Assembly: GCA_947474995.1 (NCBI GenBank)
Contig: CANJNJ010000018.1
Location: 1-49,738 of the forward strand
Source: Opitutaceae bacterium
GTDB lineage: Bacteria; Verrucomicrobiota; Verrucomicrobiia; Opitutales; Opitutaceae
Reading direction: 5' to 3'
DNA: 49,738 nt
The first letter of the stretch is position 1. Every line of letters starts with the position of its first letter. The translations under genes were made by a program, and so were the position numbers. Of the stretch, positions 16,719-23,886 are shown in pieces. Below the pieces are notes generated by a model. That model was given only the letters and a program-made list of their open reading frames with translations. It was not told the DNA's origin and did not search any database.

Positions 16719-17210
16719 CTACGGTATTCTCTCCCAAATCAGACTCACAACTCCCGGCCGGCCGTCGTTCTGATTGGGCTGAATATTGCTCGTAATCGCG
16801 AGCCGCCGACCTTCGAGCGTGAGATTGCGAATCAGATCGGTCCCGGTGCGGGTTCCATTCCAGGAAATGTCCACGTGATGAACCGCGACCTTGCCGTCGA
16901 AGGTAAAGGTGCCGGCATAGGCGACCATGGTCTTGAAAAGGTCGACCCGTTCCTGGTCGGTCACCTTGGCCAAGTCCGCCGGCTTGGGCCGTGTCTCCCC
17001 GACGATGACGGCATACACCCGCCCATCCCGACTGTAACCAAGCACGCCGCTCGGTTTCGCGCCCAGGGGTTCCTCCTTCTTCCCCGTGGCTGCCTCCGTC
17101 CAAGTGTAACTGACCAGCCGCCACGTGCCGTAAATATCTTCGGGCCCGATGGCGCGGGCCTCCACGACGGTCAGGAGGAAAAGGGTGATGAGGAGTTTCA
17201 GGATTTTCAT
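16719..17210 (-). CDS. exported lipocalin-like domain protein
   Basis: The 163-residue protein has an ATG at 17210 and signal peptide MKILKLLITLFLLTVVEARA. The mature part begins IGPEDIYGTWRLVSYTW, the start signature of the lipocalin-like domain family (PF13924): 'GTWRL' followed by beta strands. GYSRDGRVYAVIVGETRPK and DLFKTMVAYAGTFTF are also typical of that family, where the protein is a single beta-barrel domain of unknown ligand. It is probably periplasmic. The gene stands alone, convergent with the epoxide hydrolase gene. Confidence 0.8.
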   Translation of the reverse strand: MKILKLLITLFLLTVVEARAIGPEDIYGTWRLVSYTWTEAATGKKEEPLGAKPSGVLGYSRDGRVYAVIVGETRPKPADLAKVTDQERVDLFKTMVAYAGTFTFDGKVAVHHVDISWNGTRTGTDLIRNLTLEGRRLAITSNIQPNQNDGRPGVVSLIWERIP

Positions 17211-17530
17211 GTTTTATTGGGATGCTTCAAAAATCTATTTCACCGGGTCGGATGCCGCGAAATTGGGGTCAGTTTGGTCGGGCGGCCGCCGCGGACGGCT
17301 CCATCTCGGGTTGCTCGGTCCCGCCTCTCCCGAGGCGGGCTACAAAGCTCGAGCGCCTTCTTGTAGCCCGCTTCGAGAGAAGCGGGATGAGATTCCAGAT
17401 CACCGCCAACCGGCCGATACGCCCCTCGGGACAGGCCAGACTCGAAAGGATAAAAATCATGGAATGTTCGCAATGTTCCGAAGGTGTTTTCTCTCGGCGG
17501 CGCCACCGACCGCTCCAACGCTCCCGTCGC
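17211..17530. other. 320-bp intergenic stretch with an inverted repeat pair
   Basis: It contains no credible gene. The inverted element at 17314-17391 is the only feature. It lies between the lipocalin-like gene start and the 3' end of the phosphatase gene. Confidence 0.6.
17314..17391. repeat. inverted pair of CCCGCYTC-GARGCGGG-CTACAA elements
   Basis: Two copies of a ~32-bp element face each other. The first, 17314-17345, contains the hairpin CCCGCCTC-TCCC-GAGGCGGG followed by CTACAA. The second, 17361-17391, reads TTGTAG and then CCCGCTTC-GAGA-GAAGCGGG. Arm differences between copies are compensated within each hairpin (CCTC/GAGG versus CTTC/GAAG). This indicates structure is kept, or that two repeat subtypes are paired. 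Confidence 0.7.
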
Positions 17531-19129
17531 TCACGCCGGCCGCGGCAGTTCAGCGGTGTGAAACGGGCTGAGTTGATCGATGTCCTCGGGCGACTGGGAC
17601 TTCAAATCCCACTTGAAAAAGCGCAGTCCGATCCGGTCCAGGTGAAAGTCCGCGATGGTGAACCCGTGCTGCTCGATCGGTTTGATCTCTTCCCGCAGAT
17701 CCAGATGCGTCGGCGGAGTCGCGCCGATGCCGCGGACAGCCGAAGGCCAGCCGCTCAGGTTCGTGCCGATGGGGCCGGCGAGGACGGTCGTGATCGGTTT
17801 GGCCGCGAAATCATGGGTCCCCGCGCGCAGCATCTGGCCGAGGCCAATCGCGTGGAGGTCACCGCTCACGATGAGCGGGCTCCGCCGCTTCATGGCCGCG
17901 AGCGACTGCATCAGCCGATCGTGCTGTCGCAGCCAGCCGGCCTGCCAGTAGGGTTTCGCGATCGCCGTGGTCAGCTTGCCGTCGGCTCCGAGCAGATCCG
18001 GATACCACTCCCCCCATTTGCCCGCGCTCCAGCCGGGAGGATTCGACGGAGCGTGGACCAAATGGGCGACGTCGGTCGACGCGGCGCGGGCGACCAGCCA
18101 TTTCTCGACCTGCGGATCGACGAACACCGCGCTCGGTCCCGCCAGGGTCTGAGTGCGCCGGACATCGTAGAGGTTGATCTCGGCGAGGCGCCCATACCGG
18201 ATGGTCCCGAAGCTCTCGGACAAGCCCTCCGCGCCGCCAGTGGACCACGGAAGTCCCGCGGGCCGGGCCCCGTCGGGCAGAAATTCCGGATAGTAGAGCC
18301 GCTGCGTGGCGCGGGCCAGTCGCAGCATGAACGCCGACGGGGGAAACGTGACGACCTCGTCGGTGGCCTCGTCGTTGTCGAAATAGTCGTGATCGTCCTG
18401 CAGGAAGAAAACCGGCGTCGAACGGAAGTCAGTTCCATACACCGGCACAATCTGCGGGCCCGCGGCGAGCTTGAGCACGGTCTCGTTGGTTTCGCCAAAG
18501 ACGAGGGCGGAGCGGTCGAACTTGCCGGCGAGCCGCACGCCGTCGGGCGAGGCGCCGAGCGTGAGGCTGCCCCGGGGCGCCAGTAGATCCCAATACACGT
18601 GGTCGCCATTGGCCACGACCGCCTGCGGGGCGAACGACAGCGCCCGGCGCAGCAGCCGGTTGCGCACCGCCGTCGGCAGGAACTGGCGCGGAAGTTTTTC
18701 ATGGCCACCGGCGCAGCTGAAAAACAACACGCGAAAATGATCCGGCCGGGCCTCGGCGGCAGGAAACGTGGCGAGGTCCCAAGGCTGGCAGAGCGCGGTG
18801 CCGTTTGCGGCCACCAACGCCAGCGAATGCGCCCGGCCCGACTCGAGTCCCTCCGCCCGGAACTGCCAGAACTGGCCCGCGGTGTCGTTGCGCCGGCCCG
18901 GGAACGCGCGCGCGCCGATCCGCAACGTTGGCGCCGCGTCGAGCGGAGGTGAGAACGACGCCTTAATGAGAATCGAGGTGGCGCTGACGGTCGGCAAAAG
19001 GTGGGTGACGCGCCCGGGATCCCACGGCGTCTGATCCGGCGGACTACCCGAGGCGGCCAAGAGGTCCGCGGGAAGCGACGCGAGGAGCGTGGCTCCGAAA
19101 CTGCCGGTGAGGAAATGGCGGCGGTCCAT
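17531..19129 (-). CDS. PhoD-like phosphatase/metallophosphoesterase, Tat-exported
   Basis: The 532-residue protein starts at the ATG at 19129 (MDRRHFLTGSFGATLLASLPADLLAA), a twin-arginine signal. The open frame continues upstream to 19690, but that part is the antisense of the 19481 gene. A fibronectin-like N-terminal region leads to the metal centre: FFSCAGG, then VANGDHVYWDLL with the metal-binding Asp, FLQDDHDYFDNDE with further Asp/His ligands, and SGDLHAIGLGQ near the C-terminus. This pattern fits the PhoD-like alkaline phosphatase/phosphodiesterase superfamily, exported folded with Fe/Ca or another metal. The substrate may be phosphate esters or phospholipid diesters. No Pho-box is seen. 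Confidence 0.85.
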   Translation of the reverse strand: MDRRHFLTGSFGATLLASLPADLLAASGSPPDQTPWDPGRVTHLLPTVSATSILIKASFSPPLDAAPTLRIGARAFPGRRNDTAGQFWQFRAEGLESGRAHSLALVAANGTALCQPWDLATFPAAEARPDHFRVLFFSCAGGHEKLPRQFLPTAVRNRLLRRALSFAPQAVVANGDHVYWDLLAPRGSLTLGASPDGVRLAGKFDRSALVFGETNETVLKLAAGPQIVPVYGTDFRSTPVFFLQDDHDYFDNDEATDEVVTFPPSAFMLRLARATQRLYYPEFLPDGARPAGLPWSTGGAEGLSESFGTIRYGRLAEINLYDVRRTQTLAGPSAVFVDPQVEKWLVARAASTDVAHLVHAPSNPPGWSAGKWGEWYPDLLGADGKLTTAIAKPYWQAGWLRQHDRLMQSLAAMKRRSPLIVSGDLHAIGLGQMLRAGTHDFAAKPITTVLAGPIGTNLSGWPSAVRGIGATPPTHLDLREEIKPIEQHGFTIADFHLDRIGLRFFKWDLKSQSPEDIDQLSPFHTAELPRPA

Positions 19130-19480
19130 CACAGGCTTATGTGGGTGCGGCCGGTGATGCGCAAGCGAACCGTGGCGGCCGCTGGTTCGGAACGCATCCC
19201 GGTTTCCTACCGTGGCCGGTCTTGGTCGTTCCGCCCCGCAGCGCGGGACGGGACTACAATCAATGGGTGCCGGGGAACTCGGCAAGAAATCGGGATACCG
19301 CCCACCGGGCGGCTGAATTCGCGGCGGTTCAGGCATCTTTCGCCGTTGGCGAGCCATGGCACAGGCCGTGCTGAAACGTAATCCGCGCACTGGCCCGGCC
19401 ATGTCCCCGCGCCTTCCGTTTTTCCTCAAATACTTGAAACCTGAGTCGTATCTGACAGTAACCCTTAAGCCCCCCGAACG
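19130..19480. other. 351-bp divergent intergenic region
   Basis: No gene is seen. A degenerate relative of the CCCGC...GCGGG-CTACAA element occurs around 19230-19260 (CCCCGCAGCGCGGGACGGG followed by ACTACAA). Promoters for the two flanking divergent genes presumably lie here, but I could not recognise them. Confidence 0.5.
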
Positions 19481-19798
19481 ATGCCCCTCATCATTCGAGA
19501 TCAATTGGTCAATCCGCCAACGTGGTTCACCTCGTTCCGCGACCTGACGCTCTACTGCCATATTTTTCTCCGGGACGAAGTCGTGATCGAGTCCACGGAA
19601 CCCGACCTCTATTGGCGCTGGATGCGTGCCCGGGGCGGAATGGATTTCGTCGAGGATTTCGTCCGCCCCGGCACCGAGGAGGGGGTCCATCTCGACGTGG
19701 AACCAAACTATCCGCGCTCAGTGATCACCGACCGGATTGCACCCGAGAACGTCCACCGGTTGATCGCCCAAATCCGGTTCTGCCGGGGGCTCACCTGA
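19481..19798 (+). CDS. small conserved-looking protein of unknown function
   Basis: The 105-residue soluble protein has an ATG at 19481 and no signal peptide. It is acidic and rich in aromatic residues (YCHIFLRDE, DLYWRWMRARGG), with a VHLDVEPNYPRSVITDRI segment. I do not recognise the family. It lies 63 nt upstream of hemH on the same strand, with two perfect hairpins between them, so it may be co-transcribed with hemH. Composition and codon use match its neighbours, which supports real coding. Confidence 0.6.
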   Translation: MPLIIRDQLVNPPTWFTSFRDLTLYCHIFLRDEVVIESTEPDLYWRWMRARGGMDFVEDFVRPGTEEGVHLDVEPNYPRSVITDRIAPENVHRLIAQIRFCRGLT

Positions 19799-19808
19799 CT
19801 TGTCCGCC

Positions 19809-19832
19809 GCTTTCCGCCTTGCGGCGGAAAGC
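19809..19832 (+). terminator. perfect 10-bp hairpin upstream of hemH (possible attenuator)
   Basis: GCTTTCCGCC (19809-19818) pairs perfectly with GGCGGAAAGC (19823-19832) around TTGC. It is followed by TTATT rather than a full T-run, so it is a weak terminator at best. It is the first of two tandem hairpins in the 63-bp gap before hemH. Confidence 0.45.
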
Positions 19833-19838
19833 TTATTG

Positions 19839-19861
19839 GAGTTCTTGCGGAGCAAGAACTC
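19839..19861 (+). promoter_or_regulatory. perfect hairpin abutting the hemH start codon
   Basis: GAGTTCTTGC pairs perfectly with GCAAGAACTC around the loop GGA, and the ATG at 19862 follows with no gap. The likely Shine-Dalgarno bases (GCGGAG) lie in the loop and at its edges, so folding would directly affect initiation. The layout matches the hairpin at gpmI. Confidence 0.6.
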
Positions 19862-20911
19862 ATGCCCAAACACGCGGTCCTTCTCGTCAACCTCGGCTCT
19901 CCCGATTCCACCTCTGTCCCTGATGTGCGGAAGTATTTGCGCGAATTCCTCGGTGATGAGCGCGTCCTCGACCTGGCCGCGCCCCTGCGCTGGGCGCTCC
20001 TCGAGGGCATCATCCTCCGCACGCGACCCAAAAAATCAGCCCACGCCTATGAGCAGATTTGGACCAAGGAAGGTTCGCCCTTGGTCGTGACCTCGCGGCG
20101 GGTGCGCGAGAAGCTCGCCGCCACGCTCGGCGCGACCACGCCCGTTTACCTCGCGATGCGCTATGGCTCGCCCTCCATTGCTTCCGTGGTCGGGCAAATC
20201 GCGGCCGATGGCATCGATGAAATCCTCCTCTTTCCCCAATACCCGCACTATGCGATGTCGTCGTACGAGACCGTCGTGGTCCGGGTGAAGGAAGAGGTGG
20301 CCCGGCAGGTGCCCCGACTTCGCGTGACCACCGTGCAGCCCTTTTTTGGCGATGCCGATTACATCGAGGCGTTGCGCACCGTCTGCGCCCCGTTCCTCGC
20401 GCAGCCCCACGACCACGTCCTCTTCTCCTATCACGGGCTGCCGGAGCGCCACATGCGCAAGGCCGATTCGTCGCGCGCCCACTGCACCCTCGTGCCAGAC
20501 TGCTGCACGACCTGCGTCCCGGCCCACGCGACCTGCTACAAGGCGCAGTGTCTCGCCACCACGCGCGCGCTCACCGCGGCCGCGGGCATCCCGGCGGAAA
20601 AGCACTCGGTCTCCTTCCAGTCCCGGCTCGTCGGTGAGCCCTGGCTGAAGCCCTTCACCGACGTCGAACTGGCGCAACTCCCCAAGGCGGGCGTGAAGCG
20701 CCTGCTCGTCATCTGCGCCGCCTTTACGACCGATTGCCTTGAGACGCTGGAGGAAATCCAGCAACAGGGCCGCGACACCTTTCTCGAGGCGGGCGGGGAA
20801 TCCTTCACCCAGATACCCTGCCTGAACGACCATCCGGTGTTCATCGATTTTCTCGCCAAACGCACCGAACGCTGGCTTGCTTCCGCAGGCAGCCTGCCTG
20901 CATCGCGATGA
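19862..20911 (+). CDS. hemH: ferrochelatase, probable [2Fe-2S] type
   Basis: The 349-residue protein inserts Fe2+ into protoporphyrin IX in the last step of haem synthesis. The ATG at 19862 gives MPKHAVLLVNLGSPDS, the standard N-terminus. The catalytic His191 is in SYHGLPERH and the conserved Glu294 in DCLETLEEI. An internal cysteine-rich segment (Cys208, 214, 215, 218, 225, 230 in CTLVPDCCTTCVPAHATC and the following YKAQC) fits the subgroup of bacterial ferrochelatases described as binding a [2Fe-2S] cluster through an internal motif. The length is normal. Two tandem hairpins precede the gene, the second reaching the start codon. Haem demand fits the c-type cytochrome encoded nearby. Confidence 0.95.
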   Translation: MPKHAVLLVNLGSPDSTSVPDVRKYLREFLGDERVLDLAAPLRWALLEGIILRTRPKKSAHAYEQIWTKEGSPLVVTSRRVREKLAATLGATTPVYLAMRYGSPSIASVVGQIAADGIDEILLFPQYPHYAMSSYETVVVRVKEEVARQVPRLRVTTVQPFFGDADYIEALRTVCAPFLAQPHDHVLFSYHGLPERHMRKADSSRAHCTLVPDCCTTCVPAHATCYKAQCLATTRALTAAAGIPAEKHSVSFQSRLVGEPWLKPFTDVELAQLPKAGVKRLLVICAAFTTDCLETLEEIQQQGRDTFLEAGGESFTQIPCLNDHPVFIDFLAKRTERWLASAGSLPASR

Positions 20912-21039
20912 ACATGAAGCGAGTGAACCAAATCCCTGGCGCACTCGCAGCCCTTTCTCCCGCCAGGCTGCCTATGCAGCGCTGCACGGCTGCCGATTCA
21001 GGTTCCAACCGCCAAATTTCCGCCGCGTCGCCACTCACT

Positions 21040-21126
21040 GGGGAGTTTGTCGGGGAAAGCCTTCCTCTCGGCGGGTCTTGGGCCAGAATAATGCCAGACT
21101 GGTAAACCCCGGCTGACAAACTCCCC
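21040..21126 (+). promoter_or_regulatory. long-range inverted repeat ending at the histidine kinase start
   Basis: GGGGAGTTTGTC (21040-21051) and GACAAACTCCCC (21115-21126) are perfect 12-bp complements, 63 bp apart. The second arm ends at the base before the GTG at 21127. The adjoining GGGG (21052-21055) and CCCC (21107-21110) can extend the stem across a four-base bulge. No other ribosome-binding site is visible. Confidence 0.5.
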
Positions 21127-23814
21127 GTGAACGACTCGGATTCAAGGTCCCACACTAGTTCCGGTTCGGCCGGCCACCCCGGACCAGCGGGCGCTTGTGC
21201 CGTATTCCTGCTGGATCCCGCCGGCCTGATCACGGCCGCCAACCAAACCGCCCAGCAACTCTGGCGCACCGGCCAAGACACCCTCGTCGGAGAAGCCTTT
21301 GCCTCCCTCTTCGCGTTCGAGGTGGTTTCGAGCGATCCGGAGTTCCTGCAGGCCCAATGGGATGGCCTGCTCATCACCGCCCTGGATCGTCTCACACTCG
21401 TCAGCATTCAGCCACGCGAGGGGGAGCCAAGTCCGAGGCAGGTCCGCCTCGAAAAATCCGGCGGACCCGGCGGCGGGTATTTTGCCACCGTGCAAACGCC
21501 ACCGGCTGCCGCCGCCCTTGGCCCAGCCGGCAGCGAAGGGTCGTCCGATGCCGGGCCGATTCTTACGGAGCAGGGTCCGGCGGGTTTTTTCGATCTCAAC
21601 CTCAAGGGCGCTCAGTTTCGTTTTTCTCCCGCCTGGAAAAAACTCCTCGGCTATACCCCGAATGAACTGCCCGACACCCTTGAGACGTGGCAGCAACTGA
21701 TTCATCCCGACGATTCCGCGGCCGCGCCGCACCGGATCGGCAAAAAGGTGACCGGTCCGTCGCGCGCCTTCAACGTCGAGTTCCGGATGAAGCACCAGCG
21801 CGGACACTGGACCTGGGTTCAATGCATCGGCGTACAACAACTGAGCCCAGCGGGCGAACTCGAGCGCGTGGTCGGCCTGCAACTCGACATTGCCGAGCGC
21901 AAGGAACTCGAGGAGGCGTTGGTGGCGAACGATGCGCGCCTGCAGGACTTGAGCGGCGGCGGTCCGCTCGCGGCCTTTGAATTGGATTTTGCCAACAGCG
22001 CCTTCTGGTTTTCCCCCGCGTGGGAAGCCCTGCTCGGTTACAAGGAGGGCGAATTGGCGGCGGAAGTCGGTTCGTTCGCGGCCGCGCTGCCAGCCGAAGA
22101 GGCGGCCGCCGGGGTCGAAGCCTGGTTGCTGGGGCGGGCGCCGGGGCAAAACAGTTTCCTGGAGCCCGTCCGCCTGCGGGCGAAGGACGGCAAGTCCGTG
22201 CCCGTGCTCTTCGGCGCGCATCGTTCGATCACGCGCAAACGCGAACTCCTAAGGGTCGTCGGCTTTGCCTGCAGCCTGCCCGCGGATGTCGCCGCGCTGG
22301 ACGGCGCGCCCCCAGCCTTGCTCGCCCGTGAGGCGTTCGGCGCGCTCGCCGAGGCGGTCCTGGTCGCGGACCCGCGGGGCAAAATCATTTTCATGAACCC
22401 GAGCGCCGGCCGGCTGCTCCGGGTGGATCCCGACAAGACGCGGGGTCAATCCGTCGGCGACGTGTTTCATCTCGTCAACCGCCAGAGCAATCGCCCCGGC
22501 GACGATCCAGTGGAACGCGCCTTATCGGCGGACCAGCCGCTTCCGTTGATTAGCGCCGACGCCCTGGCGCCCGCCACGGAAGGCGCCGCACCCACGCCGG
22601 TGGTCTGGACGGCGCGCGCCGCGTTTGGACCGGACGGCAAGGCGCGCGGCGTGGTCGTCATCTTCCGCGATCCCGAGGAAATGACGCTCACACCGGAAGA
22701 GCTCGTGAAGGCGAACCGGTTTGAGTCGCTGGGCTTGCTCGCGGGCGGCATTGCGCACGATTTCAACAATCTGCTTACCACGATCCTCGGGGCGGTTTCG
22801 CTCGCGAAGGACAATCGCGACTATACCGCGCTCGGGGACGCGGAACAGGCCTGCATGACGGCGAAGGGTCTGACCAAGCAGCTCCTCTCGTTTGCCAAAG
22901 GCGGTGCGGGCTCGGAAGCGGTCTGTGCGGCCAAGGAAATTCTGCACGACTCGATCAAAATCGCGGCGGCCGCCACCACGGCCGAAATCACCCTCGACGT
23001 CCCCGACGGCACGGAACCGGTGCTCGTCGACCGCGCGCAAATACTGCAGGTTTTCCAAAACCTCATCGTCAACGCACTGCAGGCCATGCCGCCGCCGCCG
23101 CACAAGCCCATCCTGCAGATTCGCGCCGGGACGATCACCCTCGCCGAGAATCAGGTGCCCGCGCTGGCGCCCGGGGACTACGTCGAGTTTGAAGTCCGCG
23201 ACAACGGCAGTGGCATCAAAGCGGAGCACGTCGCGAAAATCTTCGACCCCTTCTTCACCACCAAGAAACACGGCACCGGCCTCGGCCTCGCCACCGTGCT
23301 CTCGATCGCCCGCAAGCACGGTGGACAAATTGCCCTCGACACGCAGGTGGGCGTTGGCACCGCGTTCACCGTTTATCTGCCGAAGGCCGACCAACCGGTG
23401 GAAGTGCAGGCCAGGCGGGCGGCCTCGCTGCGCTTCGGCACCGGGCGCGTCCTGTTCATGGACGACGACCCGAAGATCTCCGCGCTCACCGCGACGATGC
23501 TGCAGAGCCTTGATTACAAATACGACCTGGCCAGGAACGGCGAAGAAGCCATCGCGCTCTACAAGCGGTACCAGAATATTGGCCGGCCCTACGACGCCGT
23601 CATCATGGACCTCACCGTGGTCGGAGGCATGGGGGGCGAAGCGTGTTTTGGCGAGTTGCAGAAACTCGACCCCGAGGTTCGCGCCATCGTGGCCAGCGGC
23701 TACGACAACGACGAAATGGCGCAGCAATTCCTCGCCAAGGGCTTTTGCGGCTACCTGACCAAACCCTATCGCGTCACGGACCTGGGCAAGGTGCTGAAAG
23801 CGGTGCTCGGGTAA
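21127..23814 (+). CDS. hybrid sensor histidine kinase with PAS domains and receiver
   Basis: The 895-residue protein starts at a GTG at 21127 and has no membrane segment, so it is a cytoplasmic sensor. PAS-like domains lie at about 25-125, 150-260 (FRFSPAWKKLLGYTPNEL, WTWVQCIGVQ), 275-385 (FWFSPAWEALLGYKEGEL) and 395-510. The kinase core follows: H-box LGLLAGGIAHDFNNLLTTI with His544, N-box NLIVNALQAMP, G1 DNGSGI, FDPFFTTK and GTGLGLATV. The C-terminal receiver (about 775-895) starts VLFMDDDPKI and carries phospho-acceptor Asp828 in DAVIMDLTV. The NtrB-like HDFNN type often works with sigma-54 activators or further phosphorelay steps. No partner output gene is adjacent. A long-range inverted repeat ends at its start codon. 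Confidence 0.92.
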   Translation: MNDSDSRSHTSSGSAGHPGPAGACAVFLLDPAGLITAANQTAQQLWRTGQDTLVGEAFASLFAFEVVSSDPEFLQAQWDGLLITALDRLTLVSIQPREGEPSPRQVRLEKSGGPGGGYFATVQTPPAAAALGPAGSEGSSDAGPILTEQGPAGFFDLNLKGAQFRFSPAWKKLLGYTPNELPDTLETWQQLIHPDDSAAAPHRIGKKVTGPSRAFNVEFRMKHQRGHWTWVQCIGVQQLSPAGELERVVGLQLDIAERKELEEALVANDARLQDLSGGGPLAAFELDFANSAFWFSPAWEALLGYKEGELAAEVGSFAAALPAEEAAAGVEAWLLGRAPGQNSFLEPVRLRAKDGKSVPVLFGAHRSITRKRELLRVVGFACSLPADVAALDGAPPALLAREAFGALAEAVLVADPRGKIIFMNPSAGRLLRVDPDKTRGQSVGDVFHLVNRQSNRPGDDPVERALSADQPLPLISADALAPATEGAAPTPVVWTARAAFGPDGKARGVVVIFRDPEEMTLTPEELVKANRFESLGLLAGGIAHDFNNLLTTILGAVSLAKDNRDYTALGDAEQACMTAKGLTKQLLSFAKGGAGSEAVCAAKEILHDSIKIAAAATTAEITLDVPDGTEPVLVDRAQILQVFQNLIVNALQAMPPPPHKPILQIRAGTITLAENQVPALAPGDYVEFEVRDNGSGIKAEHVAKIFDPFFTTKKHGTGLGLATVLSIARKHGGQIALDTQVGVGTAFTVYLPKADQPVEVQARRAASLRFGTGRVLFMDDDPKISALTATMLQSLDYKYDLARNGEEAIALYKRYQNIGRPYDAVIMDLTVVGGMGGEACFGELQKLDPEVRAIVASGYDNDEMAQQFLAKGFCGYLTKPYRVTDLGKVLKAVLG

Positions 23815-23886
23815 GCTGGCGGCCCGCGCGCAGAGGCGGTCGGCTCCGTTGGCCGGACCGCCGCACCGCAACGTGCCGGCTGGCTC

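Noticed and set aside
19130-19690. N-terminal extension of the PhoD-like gene
   Set aside because: The extension is antisense to the 19481-19798 gene, and the Tat signal at 19129 marks the real start.
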